From: Sphingomonadales bacterium
GTDB lineage: Bacteria > Bacteroidota > Bacteroidia > UBA7662
Direction: 5' to 3'
NCBI GenBank assembly: GCA_016872215.1
Contig: VHAX01000009.1
Span: forward strand, 17,913 to 81,912
DNA length: 64,000 nucleotides
Shown here: piece by piece, positions 9,436-17,337 of the stretch
Numbering within the stretch: the stretch's first letter is position 1
How the letters are laid out: each line of letters starts with the position of its first letter
Translations under genes and position numbers: made by a program
Notes under the pieces: model-generated
The model's database searches: none
Seen by the model: the letters and a program-made list of their open reading frames with translations, nothing else
What the model was told of the DNA's origin: nothing

Positions 9436-10479
9436 ATGACGCTAACCTCTGCCCAGATTGCAGAGCTTACTGGAGGTCGGTTGCTAGGCAAATCTGATGT
9501 GCCCGTAACCCGTCTGGCAGAAATTGAGAACGCCCGCGCGGGCGACCTTAGTTTTTTGTCGAATCCCAAATACCTGAGCTACCTCGAGACCACGGAAGCT
9601 TCAGTATTGATTGTAAGCCACGACATAGCCAATGCCCACCATTCCCCCCAGAGCACGTTTGTGGTGGTCGATGACCCCTATTCCGCCTTCAGCAAGTGTC
9701 AGCAGATTTTTCAATCGCGTCAGCCCATCAAAACGGGTGTACACCCATTGGCACACATATCGGCAGGGGCTCAGATCGGAATGGATGTCATGGTAGGCGC
9801 ATTCGCCTACATAGGCTGTGACGCCCAAATTGGGACCGGCTCCATCATTATGGAGCAGGCATTTGTAGGTGCAGGAACTAAAATTGGGGCCCATACCCAA
9901 ATACACAATGGTGTCCGTATTCTCCATGATTGCGAGGTCGGCAACCACTGCGTCATACATGCCAACACGGTGGTGGGGTCTGATGGGTTCGGATTTGCAC
10001 CCCAAAAGGAAGGTTATTACACAAAAGTTGCCCAAAATGGCATTGTTATTATTGAAGATCACGTAGAAATAGGAGCTTGCTGCACCATAGACAGGGCCAC
10101 AATCAGTGCCACACGCATTAGAAAGGGTGTGAAGCTCGATAATCTGGTGCACATTGCACATAATGTGGAAGTGGGGGCACATACGGTAATAGCTGCACAA
10201 ACAGGTGTATCGGGTAGCACCCACATCGACAAAAATTGCGTTGTTGCGGGACAGGTTGGTTTTGCGGGACATGTATACGTTGCTCCCGGATCACAGATTG
10301 GCGGTCAAACCGGGGTGACCCACTCCCTGAAAGAACCAGGTCTGAAATGGAACGGGACGCCGGTTGCCACATATATGGAGAGTCAACGAAGAAACAGTGT
10401 GGCGCGCCGATTGCCTGAACTACTCAAACGCCTTGAAGAACTAGAAAAGCGGCTGGCAAATGATGGTAGCAAAGAATGA
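9436..10479 (+). CDS. lpxD: UDP-3-O-acylglucosamine N-acyltransferase
   Basis: This 347-residue left-handed beta-helix acyltransferase adds the N-linked hydroxyacyl chain in lipid A synthesis. The N-terminal uridine-binding domain (about residues 1-105) contains SFLSNPKYLSYL. Hexapeptide repeats follow (about 105-310), including SDGFGFAP and the catalytic-histidine region NLVHIAHNVEVG. A helical C-terminus (RRLPELLKRLEELEKRL) ends the protein. It is the first lipid A gene of a tight cluster, with lpxC-fabZ starting 10 bp after its stop. Confidence 0.97.
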   Translation: MTLTSAQIAELTGGRLLGKSDVPVTRLAEIENARAGDLSFLSNPKYLSYLETTEASVLIVSHDIANAHHSPQSTFVVVDDPYSAFSKCQQIFQSRQPIKTGVHPLAHISAGAQIGMDVMVGAFAYIGCDAQIGTGSIIMEQAFVGAGTKIGAHTQIHNGVRILHDCEVGNHCVIHANTVVGSDGFGFAPQKEGYYTKVAQNGIVIIEDHVEIGACCTIDRATISATRIRKGVKLDNLVHIAHNVEVGAHTVIAAQTGVSGSTHIDKNCVVAGQVGFAGHVYVAPGSQIGGQTGVTHSLKEPGLKWNGTPVATYMESQRRNSVARRLPELLKRLEELEKRLANDGSKE

Positions 10480-10489
10480 AAAATACAAG

Positions 10490-11890
10490 ATGGAACAGCA
10501 GCATACGCTAACCCGCGAGGTCGGCTTAATAGGAGTAGGCATTCACACAGGGGCCGAAGTTAACCTGCGCCTCATCCCCACCCCAGTAAACCACGGATTG
10601 GTATTCCGGCGCGATGATCTACCGGGCATGCCTCTAGTGCCGGCACAGGTAGAATATGTGTCTGATACCAGTCGCGGTACAACCCTTTCTCGGGAGGGTG
10701 CCGAAATCCACACCACCGAACATGTACTCGCTGCTTTGGTCGGCATGCGCCTCGATAATGTATTGATTTCTTTGAATGGACCGGAATGCCCGATTGCAGA
10801 TGGCAGCTCCAAACCTTTTGTTGACATCATCAGGGAAGCAGGCCTACAAATACAGGATGCACAACGAAACTATCTGAAGTTGGATTCATCCTTCCGTTAT
10901 TATGACCCGGAAAAGGACTGCGAAATCAACATAATCCCCGACAGCAAAACCCGAATTACTGTGCTGGTCGATTATGACTCCCCCGTACTGGGCACGCAGC
11001 ACGCCCACCTCTCAGAAATCAAACATTTTGCTTCGGAAATTGCCCAGAGCCGCACCTTTTGTTTTTTGCACGAATTGGAAACTCTGCTTGAGCACAATCT
11101 GATAAAGGGAGGCGATCTCAACAATGCGATTGTTGTTGTCGATAAGGTGGTAGCCGAACCCGAACTGAATCGGTTGCGGAAGGCATTCCAAACCCCGAAT
11201 ATTCAGGTAACGGAATACGGCATTCTGAATAATGTTCAACTGCGGTATGCCAACGAACCCGCTCGTCATAAATTATTGGACGTGTTGGGCGATATGGCAC
11301 TACTCGGACAACCCATCAGGGCGCACATCATCGCCAATAAACCTGGACACAGCAGCAACGTCGCCTGTGCCCTGGCACTCAAAAAACATCTGGAATCGAT
11401 CGCAGCCACTTCCCGTGACCTACCGCCTCAAGTAGACATGCGGGCGTGTCCCCTATACGATAGTGAAGGCATAACCGGTTTTCTGCCTCACCGCACACCC
11501 TTCCTCATGGTCGATAAAATCATGAGTCTAACCGAAGACAGCATAATAGGTTGCAAAAATGTAAGTATCAATGAGGATTTTTTCCGGGGGCACTTCCCTA
11601 GCAATCCCGTTATGCCCGGGGTATTGATTGTTGAAGGAATGGCACAAACCGGCGGGGTACTGTGCTTGGGCAAAATGGACAAGCCCTCCGACTATTGGAC
11701 CTATTTTGCGCGTCTGCAAAATGTTCGGTTTAAGGAAAAAGTCGTTCCGGGCGATACCCTGTTGTTTCACCTCACCCTAAAGGAGCCCATTCGTCGGGGC
11801 CTTTGTCAGATGACCGGGAAGGCCTTTGTGGGTAGCCGTTTGGTGGCAGAAGCCGATATGACGGCACAGCTTGTTCGCAAAGACCTATGA
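10490..11890 (+). CDS. lpxC/fabZ: LpxC-FabZ fusion: UDP-3-O-acyl-GlcNAc deacetylase / 3-hydroxyacyl-ACP dehydratase
   Basis: A 466-residue bifunctional protein. Residues about 5-300 are the zinc deacetylase LpxC, with IGVGIHTG, the zinc motif HTTEHVLAAL and the second site NKPGHSSN. Residues about 318-466 are the hot-dog fold dehydratase FabZ, with LPHRTPFLMVDK and catalytic GHFPSNPVMPGVLIVEGMAQ. This fusion is characteristic of Bacteroidota. ATG at 10490 is chosen because MEQQHTLTREV is the usual LpxC beginning; an in-frame ATG at 10460 would overlap lpxD. Its stop overlaps the lpxA start (ATGA). Confidence 0.97.
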   Translation: MEQQHTLTREVGLIGVGIHTGAEVNLRLIPTPVNHGLVFRRDDLPGMPLVPAQVEYVSDTSRGTTLSREGAEIHTTEHVLAALVGMRLDNVLISLNGPECPIADGSSKPFVDIIREAGLQIQDAQRNYLKLDSSFRYYDPEKDCEINIIPDSKTRITVLVDYDSPVLGTQHAHLSEIKHFASEIAQSRTFCFLHELETLLEHNLIKGGDLNNAIVVVDKVVAEPELNRLRKAFQTPNIQVTEYGILNNVQLRYANEPARHKLLDVLGDMALLGQPIRAHIIANKPGHSSNVACALALKKHLESIAATSRDLPPQVDMRACPLYDSEGITGFLPHRTPFLMVDKIMSLTEDSIIGCKNVSINEDFFRGHFPSNPVMPGVLIVEGMAQTGGVLCLGKMDKPSDYWTYFARLQNVRFKEKVVPGDTLLFHLTLKEPIRRGLCQMTGKAFVGSRLVAEADMTAQLVRKDL

Positions 11891-12666
11891 TACATCCCCA
11901 GGCCCTGGTGCATCCCGATGCTCAAATCGGAGAAGGTACAGAAATATCCGCCTTTTCCACCATAGCGGCCAACGTGGTGATTGGCAAGAATTGCTGGATT
12001 GGTCCCAACGCAACCCTCATGGATGGCGCTCGTTTGGGTGATCGTGTACGCGTTTTCCCGGGTGCCGTTGTTTCGGCAGTACCCCAGGATCTGAAATACA
12101 ATGGCGAAACGACACTCACTTTTATCGGGAAAGACACCACCATACGGGAATGTGCCACCATCAATCGAGGGACGGCGGATCGCAACGAAACCCGGGTGGG
12201 CGCACACTGCCTCTTGATGGCCTACACCCATGTGGCTCACGATTGTCTGATTGGCGATCATGTAATCCTCGCAAATTTGGCCACATTGGCCGGACACATT
12301 CGAATCCATGACTGGGCCATATTGGAAGGCATGGTGGCCGTACAGCAATTTATTACCATTGGTGAACATACCTTTATCGGCGGAGGTTCACTTGTGCGCA
12401 AAGATGTGCCCCCATATGTGAAGTGTGCCAAAGAGCCTCTTTCCTTCGCGGGCGTGAATGTAATTGGGTTGCGCCGTCGTGGCTTTTCGGAAGAGAGCAT
12501 ACGGAAGATCGAGGATATCTATCGTTTGATTTACGTGCGGGGGCATAATATGTCGAAGGCCATTGAATTGGTCGAACAAGAAACCATAGCCAGTGCAGAG
12601 CGTGACCGCATCCTCAAGTTCATCAAAACATCGCGACTGGGTGTCATCAAGGGGATGCTGGAATAA
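11887..12666 (+). CDS. lpxA: Acyl-ACP--UDP-N-acetylglucosamine O-acyltransferase
   Basis: This 259-residue left-handed beta-helix trimeric enzyme catalyses the first step of lipid A synthesis. Hexapeptide repeats run from residue 1 to about 180. The active-site histidine is in YTHVAHDCLIGD, and the family's GLRRRGFSEESI helix start is at about residue 196. The ATG overlaps the TGA of lpxC-fabZ by four bases, so the two are translationally coupled. The following ABC ATPase starts 4 bp after its stop. Confidence 0.97.
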   Translation: MIHPQALVHPDAQIGEGTEISAFSTIAANVVIGKNCWIGPNATLMDGARLGDRVRVFPGAVVSAVPQDLKYNGETTLTFIGKDTTIRECATINRGTADRNETRVGAHCLLMAYTHVAHDCLIGDHVILANLATLAGHIRIHDWAILEGMVAVQQFITIGEHTFIGGGSLVRKDVPPYVKCAKEPLSFAGVNVIGLRRRGFSEESIRKIEDIYRLIYVRGHNMSKAIELVEQETIASAERDRILKFIKTSRLGVIKGMLE

Positions 12667-12670
12667 GCTT

Positions 12671-13318
12671 ATGGTTGAATCAGGCAGTGAACCGACCTTT
12701 GATCTCCGACTGAACGGGGGTAGCAAACGATTCGAACGTGGTTGGCTGTTCAAAAATCTGAATTTCATCGGCAGAGCATCAGAACGGTGGGCCATCACCG
12801 GGCCGAACGGTTCGGGAAAGAGCACCTTGCTTTTATCGCTGGGGGGATATATTGAGTTAACTGAGGGAAGGATTTCGCTGCGGTGTTCGGGACGCGACTG
12901 GCCCGACGTGCAAATCAGTAGGTTTACGGTGCTTGCTTCGCCCTACCTCGACCTTCCGGCATCACTTACCATTTCGGAGCTCTTCCATTTTCACCAGCAA
13001 CTCAAAGGGGTCCGCTTGGGATGGAATCCGGCGGAGCAGCTCGGTTTAAGTGGGCTAAATGGCCATTTATATAAAAAAACAGCGCAGTTGAGTAGTGGGC
13101 AGCGACAAAAACTGCGTTTGCTATTGGCTTTTGGGTGTGCGGCGCCCGTTCTCCTGCTCGACGAGCCCTGTAGTCACCTCGATCAGCAGGGATTCGACTG
13201 GTACCACTCCCTTCTCAGTCAGCCGTTTCTGGGTGAAGTGCTGTTGCTGGTGGCCAGCAATGAGCCAACGGAACACGAAGGGATGAGGTCCCTCATCGAC
13301 TTGTCGAAGACCGATTAG
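12671..13318 (+). CDS. ABC-type ATP-binding protein without partner permease
   Basis: A 215-residue ATPase with Walker A GPNGSGKST (about 43-51), Q-loop region around TVLASPYLDLPASLTI, signature LSSGQRQKLRLLL and Walker B VLLLDEPCSHLD. It is a single nucleotide-binding domain with no membrane segments and no permease nearby. The ATG at 12671 is taken because earlier in-frame codons lie inside lpxA. The last gene of the lpx cluster by position, it may serve envelope lipid export or another process; its partner cannot be named from this window. Confidence 0.88.
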   Translation: MVESGSEPTFDLRLNGGSKRFERGWLFKNLNFIGRASERWAITGPNGSGKSTLLLSLGGYIELTEGRISLRCSGRDWPDVQISRFTVLASPYLDLPASLTISELFHFHQQLKGVRLGWNPAEQLGLSGLNGHLYKKTAQLSSGQRQKLRLLLAFGCAAPVLLLDEPCSHLDQQGFDWYHSLLSQPFLGEVLLLVASNEPTEHEGMRSLIDLSKTD

Positions 13319-13472
13319 GAATCAAGAGGCTGTACAACTTTGTGTACACCTGCCTTTTCCTTTTGTACCCTTTTGAATACAGTTCTTTTTATCTACACTT
13401 CGGATCCTCCCGATTGCAAGCCATAAACACTGAAACCTGCACAATTTGACTGATTTTCTGTTCGGCATAAAT

Positions 13473-13489
13473 TTGGCACAAGTCTTGAA
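13473..13489 (+). promoter_or_regulatory. Possible sigma-54-type promoter
   Basis: TTGGCAC at 13473-13479, then 5 bp, then TTGAA at 13485-13489. This keeps the exact -24/-12 geometry of RpoN promoters (GG at 13475-13476, G at 13487), but with A where the -12 C is expected. The predicted start of transcription is at about 13500, upstream of an intrinsic terminator and with no gene between them. Confidence 0.4.
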
Positions 13490-13499
13490 ATGCGTAGTC

Positions 13500-13558
13500 G
13501 GTTGTTTGTTCAATCATAGTGTTTTAACAGGGGAGGGGAGCCGAAAGGCTCCTTTTTT
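13500..13558 (+). ncRNA. Candidate short non-coding transcript
   Basis: The interval from the predicted sigma-54-type start (about 13500) to the T-run of the terminator is roughly 58 bases. It has no start codon with a useful frame and ends in a purine-rich run followed by the GAAA-looped hairpin. It lies between the end of the ABC ATPase (+) and the end of dprA (-). The hairpin alone could instead end a read-through lpx transcript. Inference only. Confidence 0.3.
13537..13558 (+). terminator. Intrinsic terminator with GAAA tetraloop
   Basis: Stem GGAGCC/GGCTCC (13537-13542 and 13547-13552) closes on a GAAA loop and is followed by six T on the plus strand. It lies about 220 bp after the last lpx-cluster gene and about 30 bp before the end of the oppositely oriented dprA. 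Confidence 0.85.
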
Positions 13559-13589
13559 CTTTCAGGGGTTTACGAAACAAAATCGTGTC

Positions 13590-14726
13590 TCACACCCCAA
13601 AACCCTGCATGCGCTCCACCAACTCCAGTTTTCGTCCGGGCAGTCGCCTCACCAGTCCCTTGATTTCCAGCCCGACCGTCGCCTGATAGAGGCGTGACAA
13701 GGGAACACGGGAGCGAATGATTAACTGGTCGAGGCCTTCTACTCCTTCCGTCCGCATCAATTCGAGGACTTTTTGTTCATCAGCGTCCAATTCCGGGAAG
13801 AGTTGTGCCTGAATCCCTCCAGCTTCGGATAGGGCCTGCTGCCATCCCATGGCCTCCACTAATTGCGCAGCAGATGTGATGATGGCGGCACGATGGGACC
13901 GGATCAAGTCATGGCAACCCTCCGAAAACCGATCCCCAACCCTACCCGGAAAGGCAAAAACATCACGGTTATAGTCATTTGCGAATGAGGCCGTAATGAG
14001 GGCGCCCCCATCGCGACCAGCCTCAACCACCACCACAGCGTCGGCCATTCCGGCGACGATTCGGTTTCGTTTGGGGAAATTTTCGCGTTCAGGAGGGGTG
14101 TCGAATGTAAATTCCGAAAGCAATCCCCCCTCAGCCAACATTCTTTCTGCCAGTTGCCGGTGCTGTTGTGGGTAGATCCGTCCCAGTCCATGCCCAAGCA
14201 CCGCAATAGTTGGTAAGCGGTGTCGAACCGCTGCCTCATGAGCATGCCCATCGATCCCCAGAGCGAGTCCACTCAACACTACCACGTTCAACGCTGCCAA
14301 TTCCCGAACCAGTTGTTCGGTGATTTGCCGGCCGTAAGTAGTGGCAGATCGGGTCCCCACAATGGCCAATACGCGCCTTCCATTCAGCGGCAATCGACCG
14401 ATTCCAAACAAAAGCAGGGGATGATCGGGGCATTGACGCAAGCGAGCAGGGAATTCGGGATGGTTGTAGGGATAAACCTTGGCACCCATTTTCAATTGTC
14501 TCTGGAGCATAAACTCCATTCGTCCGAAATCTTTGAACGACTGTATTGCCACTGCCGTTTTGTGGCCGACCCCATCCACCGTGTGTAAAAAGCGCCGCTC
14601 ACTACCAAAAGCTGCTGAAGCAGAACCCAAAGTCTCCACTATTTTGCGTGCAAGAGTGCATCCAACGCCTTCCACCTCCAGCAGCGACATCAGGCACACG
14701 ATTTCCTTTTGTTGGTTGGTGTTCAC
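13590..14726 (-). CDS. dprA: DNA-processing protein DprA
   Basis: This 378-residue protein loads RecA onto single-stranded DNA taken up in transformation. A helix-hairpin-helix-like N-terminus (LLEVEGVGCTLARKIVETLG and TVDGVGHKTAVAIQSF) is followed by the Rossmann-like DprA core. Core motifs are AIVGTRSATTYGR, LSGLALGIDGHAHEAA, SEFTFDTPPERENFPKRNRI and GRDGGALITASFA. A winged-helix C-terminal region spans about 315-378. The start is GTG at 14726. It stands alone, convergent with the lpx cluster. Confidence 0.96.
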   Translation of the reverse strand: MNTNQQKEIVCLMSLLEVEGVGCTLARKIVETLGSASAAFGSERRFLHTVDGVGHKTAVAIQSFKDFGRMEFMLQRQLKMGAKVYPYNHPEFPARLRQCPDHPLLLFGIGRLPLNGRRVLAIVGTRSATTYGRQITEQLVRELAALNVVVLSGLALGIDGHAHEAAVRHRLPTIAVLGHGLGRIYPQQHRQLAERMLAEGGLLSEFTFDTPPERENFPKRNRIVAGMADAVVVVEAGRDGGALITASFANDYNRDVFAFPGRVGDRFSEGCHDLIRSHRAAIITSAAQLVEAMGWQQALSEAGGIQAQLFPELDADEQKVLELMRTEGVEGLDQLIIRSRVPLSRLYQATVGLEIKGLVRRLPGRKLELVERMQGFGV

Positions 14727-14773
14727 ATCGCTAAATTAGAGCCTTTTCACCCGCCGCCATAGACGGCAGAATC

Positions 14774-14781
14774 TACCTTTG
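14774..14781 (+). promoter_or_regulatory. Possible -7 box upstream of the first TonB-dependent receptor
   Basis: TACCTTTG matches TAnnTTTG exactly. No clear TTG is seen at the -33 position, and the leader would be about 145 bases to the chosen ATG, so this is tentative. Confidence 0.35.
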
Positions 14782-14926
14782 TTTGTTGTTAATCTTCAAT
14801 TTGAGCACCTTCGCATCAAAACAAACTACTGCTCACCAAACTCCACAAACTGAAGAAATTAAACCTCTGTCCTATTTTCACCCTTAAATGCCAAATTCAA
14901 TCGCCCAAACCCGCCCCATAGTCCCG

Positions 14927-17266
14927 ATGAATCGTCTGCCACTTCTAAAAATCATACATGTTTTCAGCTTGCTCACGCTCCTTCCCGAATGCTCACATGC
15001 CCAATGTGTTTTGAGGGGACAAATACGCGATGCCCTGACGCGACAAGGACTCTGGGGCGTGGCCATACAGACCGATGGAGGGGGCGTGATCAGCAATGCG
15101 GAAGGGGAATTCTCTTGGAGCCTTCCAAAAGATACATCAATAACATTACAATTCACTTTTTTAGGCTATGAGCCTCTACAAATCACGATTCTAAGACCCT
15201 GCGCCGAACGGCTGCCTCTCGATATCCAGCTCAGACCCCAAAACCAGGAGCTGAATCCGGTGATCGTGACAGCAGGTCGACAAGAGCAAATGCTCAGTCA
15301 GGCCCAGATCTCAACTGGTGTACTTCAACTCAGGGATCTGACCGCCAATAATTCGGTAACACCCGATGATGCGCTCAACCGCTCCCCTGGAGTGCATGTG
15401 ATCCGAGGTCAAATCTCCATTCGAGGCAGCAGTGGCTACACCCTCGGTGTAGGTAGTCGCGTTATGATGCTGCTCGACGGACTACCCCTACTCACTGCCG
15501 AAAGCAGCGAGATTCTATGGAATTTTTTACCCATAGAAAATACATCCCAGATGGAGGTAATCAAGGGTCCGGGTTCAGCCCTCTACGGCTCAGGAGCCCT
15601 GGGCGGGGTCATCAACCTAAGGAGTGTGATGCCTGGTGACCGACCCGCTACGGAAATCACGGCATTTCGGGGTCGCTTTGATCGTCCACCCGGCTACCAT
15701 ACCGACCCCTGGGCTGGTGGACCTACACCTGGAAAAGCAGGCATCAGCGTATCGTACAGGCAGAGCTTTGGTCGTACGGGCATAGTTGCTTCCCTCAATG
15801 GGGTGACGGACGATGGGTATCGGGTCGGGGAACCCAGTCGCCGCATTAGAGGCACCCTGCATGTGCGCCAGCAATTGGGAAGGGGGTGGACAGCCGGGCT
15901 TCATGTGAATCACCTCACCGATTCCACCCGTCTCTATACATTTTGGCAAAGCGATACCAGCGCCTTTATGCCCTATCCGGGCAGCACCAATCCACAACTC
16001 AACCACCGCACCATGGCCGACCCTTATATGGAATACGAGGGGGAACGGTTCAGCTTCAGCCTCAAAAATCGATTCTACCGCAGCTACACCAACTACAACA
16101 ACGAGGATTTTAGCTTGGGATTGATGTACTATAGCGAAGCCCAGACCAGGTATCGCCCTGCGGGAAGTCTTGGTCGTCACCTGAAGTTTACAGGTGGACT
16201 CGTGCAGCAAACCGGACAAATCAGAAGTGATCGATTGTATGGCAACCAGCAAACCATCAACCGCTCTATCTACGCAGAGGGTGACTGGCAACAGGGTCGT
16301 CTGGAGGCCAGTATTGGTGCCCGCGGCGAGTGGTTTTTGGTCAACGGCACACATAAGCTGTTTCAGCCGGTGGTACGTGGCGGACTTAACTTCGCGTACA
16401 GCGCATCCGGTAACTTCCGTGCATCGGCAGGTCAGGGTTTCCGCAGTCCATCCGTCGCCGAAATGTACTCCAACACCTTCGTAGGATCGGTTCGTTTGGC
16501 CAGTGATCCCAATTTAGGCGCCGAACTCAGCCGGTCCATTGAGTTGGGCATACACCAGCAGTTCAGCATCCAGCAGTTCAGCATCGAAAAATTGCAGGGT
16601 TATTTTGACTTTGCGTGGTTCCAATCGCGCTACGACAGCATGATTGAATACAGTTTTGGGGTCTATATCCCACAGAGATGGGACACTCAAGACTCCATTT
16701 GGCTGAGTGAAAAAAACTGGGGTGCCATTGCTCAAAAATACGCCCGCTTTCAGCCAGCCAATATTGTAGAGGCCAGAATCACTGGTTTGGAGGCCGTGGT
16801 GGGTGCAGCCGGACGATGGGGTCACTGGGGACTCCGGTGGCAAGCGGGATACACCTACACATTGCCCATCAACCTAAAGCCGTCTACAAATCCCCGTTAT
16901 GACACGACTGGACTATCGCTACTGGTTGACCTCCGCCAGTATTTAAAATACAGATACCTCCATCTGCTGCGCACCGATCTGGCCGTGGAATGGAAATCGT
17001 GGTCTCTTGGGGTTAACACTCGATACAACAGCGTGATTCTGAACATCGATGAGGACTTCTACCGGTTTATGCCTGGACTGATCGACTACCGAATCAGAAG
17101 TATAAAGGGTGATCTCCTGACCGACCTGCGCTTTGGAAAGAAGGTATATGGCGACTGGCGACTCAATCTGGTGGTACGGAATCTGGGCAACCGCAGCTGG
17201 ATGCCCTTGCCCGGCAACATCGGCGAACAGCGCAACGTCATCCTTCAACTCACAGGCCGTTTTTAA
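14927..17266 (+). CDS. TonB-dependent outer-membrane receptor, first of a tandem pair
   Basis: A large outer-membrane receptor of about 779 residues. The start at 14927 gives a regular signal peptide (LLKIIHVFSLLTLLPECSHA); an ATG at 14888 would add 13 residues. A carboxypeptidase-D-like regulatory domain (about residues 28-105) precedes the plug. The plug includes VIVTAGRQEQ, IRGSSGYTLGVGSRVMMLLD and EVIKGPGSALYGSGALGGVI. A beta-barrel follows and ends in aromatic-terminated strands (QLTGRF). The ligand (metal chelate, vitamin or other) is not evident and no SusD partner is adjacent. A 15-bp in-frame duplication lies at 16556-16585. Confidence 0.93.
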   Translation: MNRLPLLKIIHVFSLLTLLPECSHAQCVLRGQIRDALTRQGLWGVAIQTDGGGVISNAEGEFSWSLPKDTSITLQFTFLGYEPLQITILRPCAERLPLDIQLRPQNQELNPVIVTAGRQEQMLSQAQISTGVLQLRDLTANNSVTPDDALNRSPGVHVIRGQISIRGSSGYTLGVGSRVMMLLDGLPLLTAESSEILWNFLPIENTSQMEVIKGPGSALYGSGALGGVINLRSVMPGDRPATEITAFRGRFDRPPGYHTDPWAGGPTPGKAGISVSYRQSFGRTGIVASLNGVTDDGYRVGEPSRRIRGTLHVRQQLGRGWTAGLHVNHLTDSTRLYTFWQSDTSAFMPYPGSTNPQLNHRTMADPYMEYEGERFSFSLKNRFYRSYTNYNNEDFSLGLMYYSEAQTRYRPAGSLGRHLKFTGGLVQQTGQIRSDRLYGNQQTINRSIYAEGDWQQGRLEASIGARGEWFLVNGTHKLFQPVVRGGLNFAYSASGNFRASAGQGFRSPSVAEMYSNTFVGSVRLASDPNLGAELSRSIELGIHQQFSIQQFSIEKLQGYFDFAWFQSRYDSMIEYSFGVYIPQRWDTQDSIWLSEKNWGAIAQKYARFQPANIVEARITGLEAVVGAAGRWGHWGLRWQAGYTYTLPINLKPSTNPRYDTTGLSLLVDLRQYLKYRYLHLLRTDLAVEWKSWSLGVNTRYNSVILNIDEDFYRFMPGLIDYRIRSIKGDLLTDLRFGKKVYGDWRLNLVVRNLGNRSWMPLPGNIGEQRNVILQLTGRF
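16556..16585 (+). repeat. 15-bp perfect tandem duplication inside a receptor gene
   Basis: CAGCAGTTCAGCATC occurs twice back to back, in frame, coding QQFSI twice within the barrel region of the receptor. The reading frame is kept. Confidence 0.9.
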
Positions 17267-17337
17267 AATATTATCGTATCACCTCTGTCTTATAAACGTA
17301 TCACATCCGTAACACATTCGCAACAAACCCCACACAT

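Noticed and set aside
13446..13697. 83-codon plus-strand frame spanning the small-RNA candidate
   Set aside because: It runs through an intrinsic terminator and into the end of dprA; its composition is not protein-like after residue 40.
15617..16354. Minus-strand open frame of 245 codons opposite the first receptor
   Set aside because: Entirely antisense to a clear TonB-dependent receptor and without recognisable motifs.
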